Notes: generated from the sequence alone by a model not told the origin. A stretch of 64,000 nucleotides of DNA from PHAA01 sp964457945 (GCA_964457945.1 CAYWFX010000004.1:1-64000); one strand, 5' to 3'. Numbered from the stretch's first letter, positions 53,274 to 62,717 are shown. Made by a program: numbers and translations.

Positions 53274-54428
53274 TTGAAACAATTATCTGAACGATTAAAA
53301 ACTGTACTAACAGAATTGGGTGCATCTCTGGTTGGTTTTGCAGACTTGACCAGCCTTCCTGTAGATCAAAGAGATGGGTTTAATTATGGTATTTCTATTG
53401 CTGTTGCTATTGAACCTGTAATAATAAACGGAATAGGAAATGGACCTACAAAGGAATATTATGATGAGTATTATAGGATTAACCGGCTGCTGGACAGCCT
53501 GGATATAAAGGCTGCAGAAATCATCAACGACCATGGATTTAATGCTTTGCCGAAAACTAAAGCAAACGTTAGCATAGATTATAAAGATCACTCCACTATC
53601 CTGCCCCATAAAACAGTTGCTACCAGGGCTGGTCTTGGCTGGATAGGAAAGTGTGCGTTATTGGTGACGGAAAAATACGGTCCTGCTGTCAGAGTTTCAT
53701 CAGTGTTAACTGATGCACCACTCGAGGTTTCTAAACCATTTAATCATTCGCATTGTGGGACTTGTGACAGTTGTGTTAGGAACTGTCCTGCTGCAGCATT
53801 ATCAGGTGATTTGTGGGCGGTTGATTTGGACCGTGAGATGTTTTACGATACTTTAGCCTGCAGAAATAAAGCTATCGAAAGGACTTGGAAGGTCTCACCG
53901 GGTGAGACAATTTGCGGGTTATGCATTCTTGCTTGTCCAAGGACCAAGAATTATATTATGTCTTCCGGGATTAAGTACAATTTCCCGTCAGTGGATATTG
54001 CATCAAAGAGTGATTTTGAAGAAATCCTGAATCTTCAGAAATTAGCATATAAAAGTGAAGCAGCCATCTACAATGATTATGGAATAGCTCCACTTACTCA
54101 AAACTTACAAGGACTTCAGGAAGAAGCAAAAAGTTCAATTACTCTAAAGGTGGTTGAGGACAGAAAAATTGTCGGCTCAGTAAGGGCCTTTGAAAAGAAT
54201 GGGACCTGTTATATAGGAAAATTGATTGTAGATCCGGATTACTCAAACAGGGGAATAGGGAAAAAGCTCATGGGTGCCATTGAAAAGTGCTTTAAAGGAG
54301 TCAGATACGAACTTTTCACAGGCCATCTTAGTGAAAAGAATCTTGCGTTTTATCAAAAGCTTGGTTATAAAAAACACGAAACCAAAAAAGTTACTGAAGA
54401 TTTGCAGTTGGTTTATATGCAAAAGTAG
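53274..54428 (+). CDS. QueG-like double [4Fe-4S] protein fused to GNAT acetyltransferase
   Basis: 384 residues. The first 235 resemble the iron-sulfur oxidoreductases related to epoxyqueuosine reductase. They contain KTVATRAGLGWIGKCALLVT (about 115-134) and two cluster motifs, HCGTCDSCVRNCPAAAL (about 161) and CGLCILACPRTKNY (about 218). The last 140 residues are a GNAT domain with acetyl-CoA loop KLIVDPDYSNRGIGKKLMGA (about 320). The TTG start at 53274 has GAGGGG six bases upstream; the frame is open to 53229. This domain pairing is unusual and its substrate is unknown. It lies beside a small monooxygenase-fold gene on the same strand. Confidence 0.75.
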   Translation: MKQLSERLKTVLTELGASLVGFADLTSLPVDQRDGFNYGISIAVAIEPVIINGIGNGPTKEYYDEYYRINRLLDSLDIKAAEIINDHGFNALPKTKANVSIDYKDHSTILPHKTVATRAGLGWIGKCALLVTEKYGPAVRVSSVLTDAPLEVSKPFNHSHCGTCDSCVRNCPAAALSGDLWAVDLDREMFYDTLACRNKAIERTWKVSPGETICGLCILACPRTKNYIMSSGIKYNFPSVDIASKSDFEEILNLQKLAYKSEAAIYNDYGIAPLTQNLQGLQEEAKSSITLKVVEDRKIVGSVRAFEKNGTCYIGKLIVDPDYSNRGIGKKLMGAIEKCFKGVRYELFTGHLSEKNLAFYQKLGYKKHETKKVTEDLQLVYMQK

Positions 54429-54511
54429 AAAAAGGTGTTTTTGAAGATGATGTTTACTTCAATGTGTATCAAAATATCCGATAATATTTTGTTATACGAG
54501 GAGGATTATTA

Positions 54512-54835
54512 ATGATTGTTCGTTCTTGGCATGGAATTGTCCCATATCAAAAAGCAGAAGCTTTTCGTGAATATCTTCTTATCACGGGTGTTAAAGAGGC
54601 AGAGGCTACTGATGGAAACCTTGCAGCCTATATCTATAGTCAATTGCAAGATGGTTATGAGCATTTTTTCATGGTATCATATTGGGATAATTTCGAAGCA
54701 ATTAAAGCTTTTGCAGGACCCAATCCACATATAGCTGTCATATATCCAGATGATATCCAATTTGGACTGGTTTCAGATCCTATAGTTCTTCATCATGAAG
54801 TTGAAATGGTTCCAACTAAATTTCCAATACCTTAA
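54512..54835 (+). CDS. Antibiotic biosynthesis monooxygenase-like (dimeric alpha-beta barrel) protein
   Basis: 107 residues. It opens MIVRSWHGIVPYQKAEAFRE and continues with a beta-strand-rich core (FFMVSYWDNFEAIKAFAG), a pattern of the ABM ferredoxin-like fold that binds haem or aromatic substrates. AGGAGGATT precedes the ATG. Function cannot be assigned. It follows the QueG-like/GNAT gene at 83 bases and may be co-expressed with it. Confidence 0.65.
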   Translation: MIVRSWHGIVPYQKAEAFREYLLITGVKEAEATDGNLAAYIYSQLQDGYEHFFMVSYWDNFEAIKAFAGPNPHIAVIYPDDIQFGLVSDPIVLHHEVEMVPTKFPIP

Positions 54836-54931
54836 ATGATTCAAAAAAGACTAATACATTTGTAATGAGAGTTGTATAGGGTTGACCTTTAAGTGATCTT
54901 TAAGTAACGTATAACCAATACTCGCAGTATC

Positions 54932-54960
54932 AACCCCATGCTTACCTTAAGCGTGGGGTT
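54932..54960. repeat. Hairpin resembling an IS200/IS605 end
   Basis: AACCCCATGCTTA / TAAGCGTGGGGTT pair (one T-G) around a very short loop and are followed by TTCAAGCG. Hairpins of this AACCCCACGCTT kind mark ends of IS200/IS605 elements in many prokaryotes. No transposase is nearby, so this would be a solo relic; it may instead be a plain terminator. Confidence 0.35.
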
Positions 54961-54989
54961 CAAGCGTATTACAGTAAAAGGATTAAGGG

Positions 54990-55709
54990 TTGATATTGAG
55001 GATGATGAACTTGAATTTAGCAGAATGGAAATCGAAATACGCCGGGTATAAGAAGCCGCTCCTATGCTTATCGTTCGTGATATTGGTCTTACTGAGCTTA
55101 GTATTTGGGCTGACTAATTATTACGTGGAGCTGGCCGGAGATAAATACATATTCAGTGCTGACCAGGTACCAGACGCCGAAGCGGTTCTGGTGCTGGGGG
55201 CTTATGTTTTTCCGGATGGCAAGGTATCGAACATGCTCAATGACCGACTAACGGTAGGCTATGAACTCTACCAACAGGGCAAAGCCCCCAGGATACTGGT
55301 CAGCGGTGACCACGGGCGCACGAACTATGATGAAGTGAATTCAATGAAGAGTTACTTAAGGGGTAAAGGGGTGCCCAGCCAGGATGTTTTCATGGATCAT
55401 GCCGGCTTTAGTACTTATGAAAGTATGTATAGAGCTCGGGATATTTTTCAGGTTAAGAAGCTAATTATAGTTACCCAGCACTATCACCTGCAGCGGGCGG
55501 TTTTCATTGCCCGGGAGATGGGGATAGAGGCTTATGGCGTTGCCTCCGACCTGCATAATTATGGCCCGGTAATGGCTGAATACCAGTTGCGGGAAATGGC
55601 AGCCAGGAACAAGGATTTCTGGTTGGCTAAAATCATCCAACCTCAACCAACATTTCTGGGAGATGCTATACCGGTATTCGGTGATGGGGGCGCGACTGAT
55701 GACAAATAG
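54990..55709 (+). CDS. SanA/YdcF-family (DUF218) membrane protein
   Basis: About 239 residues. An N-terminal membrane helix (LLCLSFVILVLLSLVFGL) anchors a DUF218 domain with AVLVLGAYVFPDGKVSNML (about 65-83), ILVSGDHG (about 101) and IIVTQHYHLQRAVFIAREMG (about 158). Family members (SanA, ElyC, YdcF) act in envelope integrity, and vancomycin resistance in the case of SanA; the reaction is unknown. The start could be TTG 54990, ATG 55002 or ATG 55005; none is clearly favoured. It lies 15 bases before hemZ, so the two form an operon. Confidence 0.8.
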   Translation: MILRMMNLNLAEWKSKYAGYKKPLLCLSFVILVLLSLVFGLTNYYVELAGDKYIFSADQVPDAEAVLVLGAYVFPDGKVSNMLNDRLTVGYELYQQGKAPRILVSGDHGRTNYDEVNSMKSYLRGKGVPSQDVFMDHAGFSTYESMYRARDIFQVKKLIIVTQHYHLQRAVFIAREMGIEAYGVASDLHNYGPVMAEYQLREMAARNKDFWLAKIIQPQPTFLGDAIPVFGDGGATDDK

Positions 55710-55724
55710 CTAAGGAGGAACTCC

Positions 55725-57209
55725 ATGTTGCTTGGGATTGAAATTCAACCATCAAAACTATTTAATAGCCTGCACGATTTAATAAGGATGGCCTTTCCGG
55801 GCTATGAGTTGCGGGAGGGACGATATGATGCGGAAAACGATTACCTTGCTCTAACCGGATCTGAACTGGGAGGGCGGGTGCTTTTTTCTGGATCGATAAG
55901 TATAAATGGCAAGGTTACAGAGGATCGGGAGAATTATCCTGTAAGTTCTGCTGGGATTGACTTGAGTGTCCAAATGAAGAGCTGGGCGCGAATGTTTATC
56001 TATCGCTTGCTTTGTAAGCATCTGGGTAGAAATTTCAACGCCTATGGGATTCTTACTGGGGTTCGTCCCGTGAAGATAGTACATCGGCTTCTGGATGAGG
56101 GTTGGGATATTGACGCTATCGTGGCTAAATTGGAAAATGGATATCTGTTGACCCGCGAAAAATCCCGCCTGTTAGTTGGGGTAGCTAATGCCAATCGTTC
56201 TTATTTACTTTCTGCTGCTGAGGCGCATAAGCAAGTAAGTATTTACATAGGCATCCCTTTTTGCCCCAGCCGCTGTTATTATTGTTCATTTCCAGGGGCT
56301 GTTTTGAGCGATTATAGAAGGGATATAAGCCCTTTCTTAGATGCCCTATTAAAAGAGATGAATGTAATAGGAGATTATATCAAGAGCAATGGCTTATCTG
56401 TACAGACCATTTACCTGGGGGGAGGAACCCCTACTGTTTTGCATGAAACCGACCTGGACAGGATCTTCGGCGTATTGCAGTGCAAGTATATATCTGGAGC
56501 TACCGTTGAGGTGACAGTAGAGGCGGGAAGGCCGGATACCTTATCACTGTATAAGCTGGAGTTACTTAAACAGGCCGGTGTAGACCGGGTGTGTATTAAT
56601 CCTCAGACTATGAATGATGATACCCTGCGCTTAATCGGCCGCAACCATGACAGCACATCAGTCGCCCAGGCAGTGGGATGGGCGCGTTCGGCTGGAATTA
56701 AGCATATTAATATGGATCTGATTGTGGGCTTGCCGGGTGAAAATGCTGAGCACTTAGAGTCGACCGCTGCAAGAGTGTTGAATTTAAAGCCAGACAATGT
56801 AACGGTGCATACCCTGGCCGTGAAGAGGGGTTCGACCATGGCAGAGCTAGAAGGAAAAACGAATATCCTGGACCAAGTTACCGAAGTCGAGCAGGGGGTG
56901 AAATTTTTAGCCCAGTTTTTTACGCAGCATAGCTATAGCCCGTATTATCTTTATCGGCAGAAGTATATGCAAGCCAGCATGGAGAATCTCGGTTATGCGC
57001 AGGATGATAGCTTTTGCATTTATAATATTCAGATGATAGAGGAGCGGCAGACCATTATTGCTTTGGGGGGAGGGGCTAGCAGCAAGTTTGTCAATGCTGC
57101 CGACTGGTCCTTGACGTCTTTCCATAACCCCAAAGACCCGATGAGCTACATCCAAACGCTGGATAGGCTGATCGCCCGTAAAGTTGACAAGCTTAGAGCC
57201 TTAAATTAG
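55725..57209 (+). CDS. hemZ: Coproporphyrinogen dehydrogenase-like radical SAM protein HemZ
   Basis: 494 residues. A 165-residue N-terminal domain specific to HemZ is followed by the radical SAM core IGIPFCPSRCYYCSFPGA (about 175-192, CxxxCxxC), YLGGGTPTVLHETDL (about 226) and GVDRVCINPQTMNDDTL. Bacillus HemZ is linked to anaerobic haem synthesis, though the oxidase activity of many relatives is doubtful and some are haem chaperones. TAAGGAGGAAC precedes the ATG. hisS and aspS follow, a common clostridial order. Confidence 0.88.
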   Translation: MLLGIEIQPSKLFNSLHDLIRMAFPGYELREGRYDAENDYLALTGSELGGRVLFSGSISINGKVTEDRENYPVSSAGIDLSVQMKSWARMFIYRLLCKHLGRNFNAYGILTGVRPVKIVHRLLDEGWDIDAIVAKLENGYLLTREKSRLLVGVANANRSYLLSAAEAHKQVSIYIGIPFCPSRCYYCSFPGAVLSDYRRDISPFLDALLKEMNVIGDYIKSNGLSVQTIYLGGGTPTVLHETDLDRIFGVLQCKYISGATVEVTVEAGRPDTLSLYKLELLKQAGVDRVCINPQTMNDDTLRLIGRNHDSTSVAQAVGWARSAGIKHINMDLIVGLPGENAEHLESTAARVLNLKPDNVTVHTLAVKRGSTMAELEGKTNILDQVTEVEQGVKFLAQFFTQHSYSPYYLYRQKYMQASMENLGYAQDDSFCIYNIQMIEERQTIIALGGGASSKFVNAADWSLTSFHNPKDPMSYIQTLDRLIARKVDKLRALN

Positions 57210-57247
57210 AATTATCCAGAGAATACATGAATTCGGAGGATTTTAAG

Positions 57248-58510
57248 ATGCAGGTAAAAGCCCCCCGGGGTACTTATGATGTTTTACCGCCTGATTCTCA
57301 AAAATGGCAGTACATAGAGCAGGTTATGCAGGAAACTGCACGTCTGTTCGGATACAGTGAAATAAGGGTTCCCATTTTTGAACATACCGAGCTTTTTGAG
57401 CGTGGCGTTGGTGAGACTACCGACATTGTAACCAAGGAAATGTATACTTTCCAGGATAAGTCTAACCGCAGTTTGACTTTAAGACCGGAACAAACTGCCT
57501 CTTGTGTACGCGCCTTGATTGAACATAGCGTATACGGCGGAGTAATGCCAGTGAAATGGTACTACAGCGGTCCAACGTTTCGCTATGACCGGCCTCAGAC
57601 CGGTAGATACCGTCAGTTTCACCAATTCGGGGCGGAGGTCTTTGGCAGCAACAGCCCTTATTTAGATGCAGAGGTCATAATGTTCGTGGTGCAAATCCTG
57701 ACTAATCTAGGCCTGCATGATTATGAACTGCATCTTAATTCAGTAGGATGTCCGCTCTGCCGGGAAAGCTACCGACAAAAACTAATCGCTCACATCAGCC
57801 CCGTAAAGGAAAAACTGTGCATTGACTGCCAGTCTCGCTATGAGAAGAACCCCTTGCGAGTACTGGATTGTAAAGTTGAGTCTTGTCACCAAGCGATCGC
57901 TGGATTCCCTTACATATATGATAGCCTCTGTGATGATTGTCAGGAACATTATAACCTGGTTAAGGCGACCCTGGAGGACAGCGGCATTAATTATCTGCAT
58001 GACAACAACCTGGTGCGGGGCTTGGATTATTATACCAACACGGCCTTTGAGATACATATTCCGAGAATAGGAGCCCAGAGTGCAGTGGGCGGCGGGGGCA
58101 GGTATAATGGGTTGGTAAAAGCATGTGGCGGTCCGGATATACCGGGAATTGGTTTTGCATTGGGCATGGAGCGCCTGCTCCTGGCTCTAGACAGTTTGCC
58201 CGATCGCGAAGAGCCCAATAGCAAGTTGGATGTTTTCATAGCTGTACTGGGTGAAAAATTTGAAAACCAGGCCATGCAGGTGTTGGATAGGCTCAGAAAA
58301 GCGAAAATAATGGTGGATAGAGATTATACCGGGCGGAGCATGAAGGCGCAGATGAAATATGCTGACAAGCTGGGCGCACGCATCGTAGTTTTAATGGGAG
58401 AGGATGAAGTTAACCGGGGCTGTTTCACAGTCAGGAATATGAGCTCCCGGGAGCAGCTTGAAGTGCAAACAGAACAACTAATCCCAGCAATAAAAGATAT
58501 ATTGGCATAG
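57248..58510 (+). CDS. hisS: Histidyl-tRNA synthetase
   Basis: 420 residues of the class II enzyme. It has PRGTYDVLPPD at the start, motif 2 in FRYDRPQTGRYRQFHQFGAE (about 109-128), the His-specific RGLDYYTNTAFEI (about 256) and motif 3 GIGFALGMERLLLAL (about 299). A C-terminal anticodon-binding domain starts near 325. It charges tRNA-His. CGGAGG before ATG 57248 decides the start against 57227. aspS follows after 20 bases. Confidence 0.97.
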   Translation: MQVKAPRGTYDVLPPDSQKWQYIEQVMQETARLFGYSEIRVPIFEHTELFERGVGETTDIVTKEMYTFQDKSNRSLTLRPEQTASCVRALIEHSVYGGVMPVKWYYSGPTFRYDRPQTGRYRQFHQFGAEVFGSNSPYLDAEVIMFVVQILTNLGLHDYELHLNSVGCPLCRESYRQKLIAHISPVKEKLCIDCQSRYEKNPLRVLDCKVESCHQAIAGFPYIYDSLCDDCQEHYNLVKATLEDSGINYLHDNNLVRGLDYYTNTAFEIHIPRIGAQSAVGGGGRYNGLVKACGGPDIPGIGFALGMERLLLALDSLPDREEPNSKLDVFIAVLGEKFENQAMQVLDRLRKAKIMVDRDYTGRSMKAQMKYADKLGARIVVLMGEDEVNRGCFTVRNMSSREQLEVQTEQLIPAIKDILA

Positions 58511-58530
58511 ATGGGGAGGACAATAAGGTA

Positions 58531-60291
58531 ATGAAGAGGACACACAACGCTACTGATATTAATATGGGACAGGTAGGGGAGCAAGTAACGCTAAATGGTT
58601 GGGTTGATGCTAGGCGGGATCATGGAGGCCTTATTTTTATTGATCTGCGGGATCGTTCTGGTATTATTCAGGTGGTCTTCAACCCGGAGTTGGACGAAGA
58701 ATCCTTTCATTTGGCAGAGAGTGTGCGCGGCGAATATGTGGTTGGTGTAAAGGGTAAAGTCCAGGCCCGCCCGCAAGATACGGAAAACACGAATCTTAAG
58801 ACGGGTAAGGTGGAAGTGTATGTGGAGAAAATGGAGGTCTTCAACACGGCCAAAACACCTCCTTTTTATATTGAAAATGGTATTGACGTGGATGAACTGC
58901 TGCGTCTGCGTTATCGTTACCTGGATTTACGCAGGCCCGAAATGAAGGATAATCTTCTCCTGCGCCACCGGGTAGTCAAGTCCATTCGGGATTACTTGGA
59001 CGAGCGGGGCTTTATGGAGATAGAAACTCCAATTCTAGGCAGAAGCACCCCTGAAGGTGCCCGAGACTACCTGGTTCCCAGCCGGGTTCATCCCGGGGAG
59101 TTCTTTGCCCTGCCCCAGTCGCCGCAACAGTATAAACAAATGCTGATGGTAGCAGGAATGGAAAAGTATTTCCAAATTGCCCGGTGTTTTCGGGATGAAG
59201 ATTTACGGGCTGACCGGCAGCCGGAGTTTACCCAGTTGGATATGGAAATGTCCTTTATTGATGAAGAGGATATTATAAGCCTGATTGAGGGGATGATGCC
59301 CCGGCTGTTTGAAAAAGGATGTCAGATAGATATTTCCACCCCATTTCCTCGTATATCGTACGACGAGGCCATGTTAAAGTATGGCAGCGATCAGCCCGAT
59401 TTGCGTTTTGACTGGGAAATAGTTGATATAACTGAACTGGTAAAAGATGTCGATTTCAAGGTTTTTGCCAGCGCTATTGCTGGGGGCGGAGTGGTTAGAG
59501 CTCTCAATGCCAGAACCTGCGGCTCATTTACCCGTAAGGAGATTGACGACCTGGGCAGAATGGCGGTTGAATTTGGCGCCAAAGGCTTAGCTTGGATAAA
59601 TGTTACCGAAACCGAACTGAAGTCACCCATAACTAAGTTTTTCAGCGAAGAAAAGACGCAGGCTATTTTGGAGGCTTTGGATGCGAAACCCGGTGATCTG
59701 TTGCTCTTCGGTGCCGACCAGGCAGACATTGTAGCCCGGGTTTTGGGGGTTTTACGCCTGAACTTGGGTAGGCGCTTGAATCTATGTGATCCCAGTCAAC
59801 TTGCCTTTGCCTGGGTCTTAGGCTTCCCCCTCCTGGAATATGATGCTGAGGAAAAACGTTATGTGGCCGTACATCACATGTTCACCTCACCCCGCTTGGA
59901 GGATATTCCTTTACTGGATACTGACCCGGGTAAAGTGAAGGCTCGGGCCTATGATTTGATTTTAAATGGGGTGGAAATCGGCGGAGGCAGTATCAGGATT
60001 CACAGGCGGGACTGGCAGGAAAAGATGTTTTCCCTTTTGGGGCTAAGCCAAGAAGAAGCAGTAGAAAAATTTGGATATATGATGGAAGCTTTTGAATATG
60101 GCGCCCCACCGCATGGGGGAGTTGCTTTTGGCATTGATCGTCTGGTAATGCTAATGGCGGGCAGGGATAGTATTCGCGAAGTTATTGCTTTTCCTAAAAC
60201 CCAGAGCGCGGCCTGCCCAATGACCAATGCTCCTTCAGCAGTTAGTCCTAAACAGCTGAGAGAGTTATCTTTGAAGCTTAAGGAAAAATAA
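58531..60291 (+). CDS. aspS: Aspartyl-tRNA synthetase
   Basis: 586 residues. An N-terminal OB anticodon-binding domain (GWVDARRDHGGLIFIDLRDR, about 23-42) is followed by the class II core with RYRYLDLRRPEM (about 131), RCFRDEDLRADRQPEFTQLD (about 217-236), a bacterial GAD insertion (about 300-400) and motif 3 GVAFGIDRLVMLMAG (about 529). It charges tRNA-Asp. A bacterial AspRS of this size is often non-discriminating in organisms with GatCAB; that cannot be decided here. Confidence 0.97.
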   Translation: MKRTHNATDINMGQVGEQVTLNGWVDARRDHGGLIFIDLRDRSGIIQVVFNPELDEESFHLAESVRGEYVVGVKGKVQARPQDTENTNLKTGKVEVYVEKMEVFNTAKTPPFYIENGIDVDELLRLRYRYLDLRRPEMKDNLLLRHRVVKSIRDYLDERGFMEIETPILGRSTPEGARDYLVPSRVHPGEFFALPQSPQQYKQMLMVAGMEKYFQIARCFRDEDLRADRQPEFTQLDMEMSFIDEEDIISLIEGMMPRLFEKGCQIDISTPFPRISYDEAMLKYGSDQPDLRFDWEIVDITELVKDVDFKVFASAIAGGGVVRALNARTCGSFTRKEIDDLGRMAVEFGAKGLAWINVTETELKSPITKFFSEEKTQAILEALDAKPGDLLLFGADQADIVARVLGVLRLNLGRRLNLCDPSQLAFAWVLGFPLLEYDAEEKRYVAVHHMFTSPRLEDIPLLDTDPGKVKARAYDLILNGVEIGGGSIRIHRRDWQEKMFSLLGLSQEEAVEKFGYMMEAFEYGAPPHGGVAFGIDRLVMLMAGRDSIREVIAFPKTQSAACPMTNAPSAVSPKQLRELSLKLKEK

Positions 60292-60334
60292 ACCACAGGT
60301 GGAAATAAGCACAGATAATGACAGCCGTCTTTTA

Positions 60335-60363
60335 TTGAAGCAGAGGATATTCTGTGGTATTAT
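60335..60363 (+). promoter_or_regulatory. Promoter for the 6S RNA candidate
   Basis: TTGAAG and TATTAT separated by exactly 17 bases. It predicts a transcript start near 60370. Confidence 0.65.
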
Positions 60364-60369
60364 CTGATT

Positions 60370-60569
60370 AAAGATTTATAGATAACAGAATATCCCTGCT
60401 GTTCACGTGAATAGTCGTTTAGTTTTTGCCAACACAAAAACTATGGGAGTTCGGCCTTCACATATGACTTGTATGCCCTTATTACTGGGGACACATAAAG
60501 TATGTGAGAGAACACCCACCTGCTTTGCAGGTTAAAACTCGCGGCGCCACGGTTCAGTGGGGTTTTTTT
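60370..60569 (+). ncRNA. ssrS: 6S RNA (RNA polymerase regulator)
   Basis: About 200 bases between aspS and paaK with a strong promoter and an intrinsic terminator (CCAC-GGTTCA-GTGG then T7). Against remembered Bacillus 6S RNA there are shared words at both ends: CCCTGC.GT.TTC near the 5' side (60394), and TTAAAACTCG then GCCAC..GGTT..GTGGGG near the 3' side (60532-60562). Internal hairpins fit the long-rod shape: AGTTTTTG/CAAAAACT, CACATA/TATGTG and CCTGC-TTT-GCAGG. 6S RNA mimics an open promoter and holds the sigma-A polymerase in slow growth. The 5' end is inferred from the promoter. Confidence 0.75.
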
Positions 60570-60736
60570 GTGGGATGTGACGGCGTAAAGCAGTAAATTT
60601 CCTTGAAAACTTTGTGAAAATAAAGGATAATTTGGATATGCTGTTAGGGAGCATTGTAGTGTTCATTCCCTAGTAGGTTGTAATTTATATGCGAATTATG
60701 AATTATTGTAGGAAAATGTTGAGGGGAGTAGGATGG

Positions 60737-62038
60737 ATGTTATATTGGGATAAGGAAAAGGAGTGTATGCCCAGAGAGCACCTGCTGGAGCTGCAGTTAA
60801 GAAGACTTAAGGAGGCTGCCTATAGGGTCTATGCCTTTGTGCCAGCCTATAAGGCTAAATTTGATGCGGCGGGGATTAAGCCCGACGACATCAATACCCT
60901 GGATGACTTAAAGAAAATGCCCTTTACCACCAAACAGGATTTGCGTGATAACTATCCGTTTAGCCTGTTTGCCGTGCCTATGTCAGAAGTAGTTCGAATT
61001 CATTCTTCTTCCGGCACGACGGGTAAACCTACGGTAGTGGGTTATACTAGGAAAGATTTAGAAATATGGACTGAGTTAATGGCGAGAGCCCTTACCAGCG
61101 CGGGTGGTACGAAGAGGTCAGTAATCCAAAACGCATATGGTTATGGCCTTTTCACTGGCGGTCTGGGGGTTCATTACGGAGCAGAACGGATAGGAGCCTC
61201 GGTTATTCCGAGTTCTGGAGGAAATACCAAACGCCAGATTATGTTGATGCAGGATTTTGGTACTACGTTGCTTACCTGTACCCCATCCTATGCACTCTTT
61301 ATGGCAGAAGTGATGAGTGAGATGGGTGTAAAACCGTCCGATCTGAAGGTTCAATCAGGTATTTTCGGAGCCGAGCCCTGGTCGGAAAATATGCGCCGGG
61401 AGATAGAAAATAAACTGAGTATCAATGCTTTTGATATATACGGCCTAAGTGAAATCATTGGACCTGGGGTGGCAATAGAATGCCCTTATAAGAGCGGTCT
61501 GCATATTGCTGAAGACCACTTCTTAGTTGAAATTATTGATCCTGTGACAGAAGAGGTTTTACCTGATGGCTCACAGGGTGAACTAGTAATTACATCTATG
61601 ACCAAAGAAGCGCTGCCGCTCATAAGATATAGAACCAGAGACCTCACTACTTTGAATCGGGAGCAGTGTGAGTGCGGAAGAACCCATGTTCGCATGCAGA
61701 AGGTACTAGGACGTTCGGATGACATGGTAATAATCCGCGGAGTTAATGTGTTCCCGTCAATGGTAGAAAGCGTACTGCTCAATGTTCCAGGGGTAGAGCC
61801 GCATTATCTTTTGGTAGTGGAGCGTTTTGGCAATCTGGATCAGTTGGAAGTTCAGGTGGAGGTATCGGAGAGTATCTTTAGTGACGAGGTCAGGAAACTG
61901 GAAGACCTAGGTCGACGTATATCCAAAGAATTAGAGAGTGCTCTGGGGGTTGCGGTCAAGGTTCGCTTGGTAGAGCCTAAAACTATAGCGCGCAGTGAAG
62001 GTAAAGCTCAAAGGGTAATAGATAAAAGAAATATATAA
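60737..62038 (+). CDS. Phenylacetate-CoA ligase family protein (PaaK-like)
   Basis: 433 residues of the AMP-forming acyl-CoA ligase family. The P-loop HSSSGTTGKPTVVGYT (about 91-106), the GAEPWSE site (about 214), AFDIYGLSEIIGPGVA (about 234) and the C-terminal GRSDDMVIIRGVNVFP (about 335) are intact. It activates an aromatic or other carboxylic acid to its CoA thioester. Such genes are often multiple and paired with a double ACT protein, as here. GGGGAGTAGG before ATG 60737 decides the start; the frame is open to 60689. The true substrate is unknown. Confidence 0.9.
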   Translation: MLYWDKEKECMPREHLLELQLRRLKEAAYRVYAFVPAYKAKFDAAGIKPDDINTLDDLKKMPFTTKQDLRDNYPFSLFAVPMSEVVRIHSSSGTTGKPTVVGYTRKDLEIWTELMARALTSAGGTKRSVIQNAYGYGLFTGGLGVHYGAERIGASVIPSSGGNTKRQIMLMQDFGTTLLTCTPSYALFMAEVMSEMGVKPSDLKVQSGIFGAEPWSENMRREIENKLSINAFDIYGLSEIIGPGVAIECPYKSGLHIAEDHFLVEIIDPVTEEVLPDGSQGELVITSMTKEALPLIRYRTRDLTTLNREQCECGRTHVRMQKVLGRSDDMVIIRGVNVFPSMVESVLLNVPGVEPHYLLVVERFGNLDQLEVQVEVSESIFSDEVRKLEDLGRRISKELESALGVAVKVRLVEPKTIARSEGKAQRVIDKRNI

Positions 62039-62051
62039 GGGGGAAATAAAT

Positions 62052-62480
62052 ATGGCCAAACAGATTTCAGTGTTTTTAGAGAACAAAACCGGTCGATTGG
62101 CTCATGTTACCAAGGTATTGGGAGATGCCCAGATTAACATTCGGGCTCTTTCCATAGCGGATACTTCCGATTTTGGTATACTCCGCTTAATCGTAAATGA
62201 TCCAGTTAAAGCCTACAAAATACTCAAAGAAGCAGGTTTCACTGTAAGCGAAACAGAAGTGATTGCTGTGCGTATGCCTGATTCCCCAGGGGGTTTGGCA
62301 TATGTCCTTGATCAGATGTCTGAAGAAAACCTTAATATTGAATATTTATATGCATTCTTGGGAATGACCGGAAATGATGCCCTGGTAATTTTTAAAGTAG
62401 AAGATTTTAAGAAAGCCAAGATCGCTTTTAAAGCCAAAGGCATTAACTTTCTAGATGAACAGGAGCTTTACCAGCTTTAA
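62052..62480 (+). CDS. Double ACT-domain protein
   Basis: 142 residues made of two ACT folds: QISVFLENKTGRLAHVTKVL (about 4-23) and MPDSPGGLAYVLDQMSEENL (about 76-95). ACT domains bind amino acids and regulate partner enzymes. It lies 13 bases after the PaaK-like gene, a conserved pairing in anaerobes that suggests it senses an aromatic or branched amino acid or its acid. AAGGGGGAAAT precedes the ATG. Confidence 0.9.
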   Translation: MAKQISVFLENKTGRLAHVTKVLGDAQINIRALSIADTSDFGILRLIVNDPVKAYKILKEAGFTVSETEVIAVRMPDSPGGLAYVLDQMSEENLNIEYLYAFLGMTGNDALVIFKVEDFKKAKIAFKAKGINFLDEQELYQL

Positions 62481-62654
62481 TAGAATGCGCCTGCTATGTC
62501 AGGCGCTGCAACTAGATTTTATTAATTTTCATTTTAAGTGAACAATTGTTTGTGATTTCGGTAATAAGGTAATACGCGAAAGCGTACTGAACTTATTATA
62601 TAAAGGGATGAATGCCGTTTATGGACTATATTGCGGTGGCGTGTGCACCGACAA

Positions 62655-62717
62655 AAGGTGGGTCGACCTTACCTCTACCTGTTACAAGCAGAGGTGAGGT
62701 CGACTCACCTTCTTTTT
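62655..62717 (+). terminator. Strong intrinsic terminator
   Basis: 22-base arms beginning AAGGTGGGTCGACC and ending GGTCGACTCACCTT pair fully, with two G-U pairs in plus-strand RNA, and are followed by CTTTTTTGG. It ends the transcript of the ACT gene or of a small RNA that begins after 62480. Confidence 0.85.
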
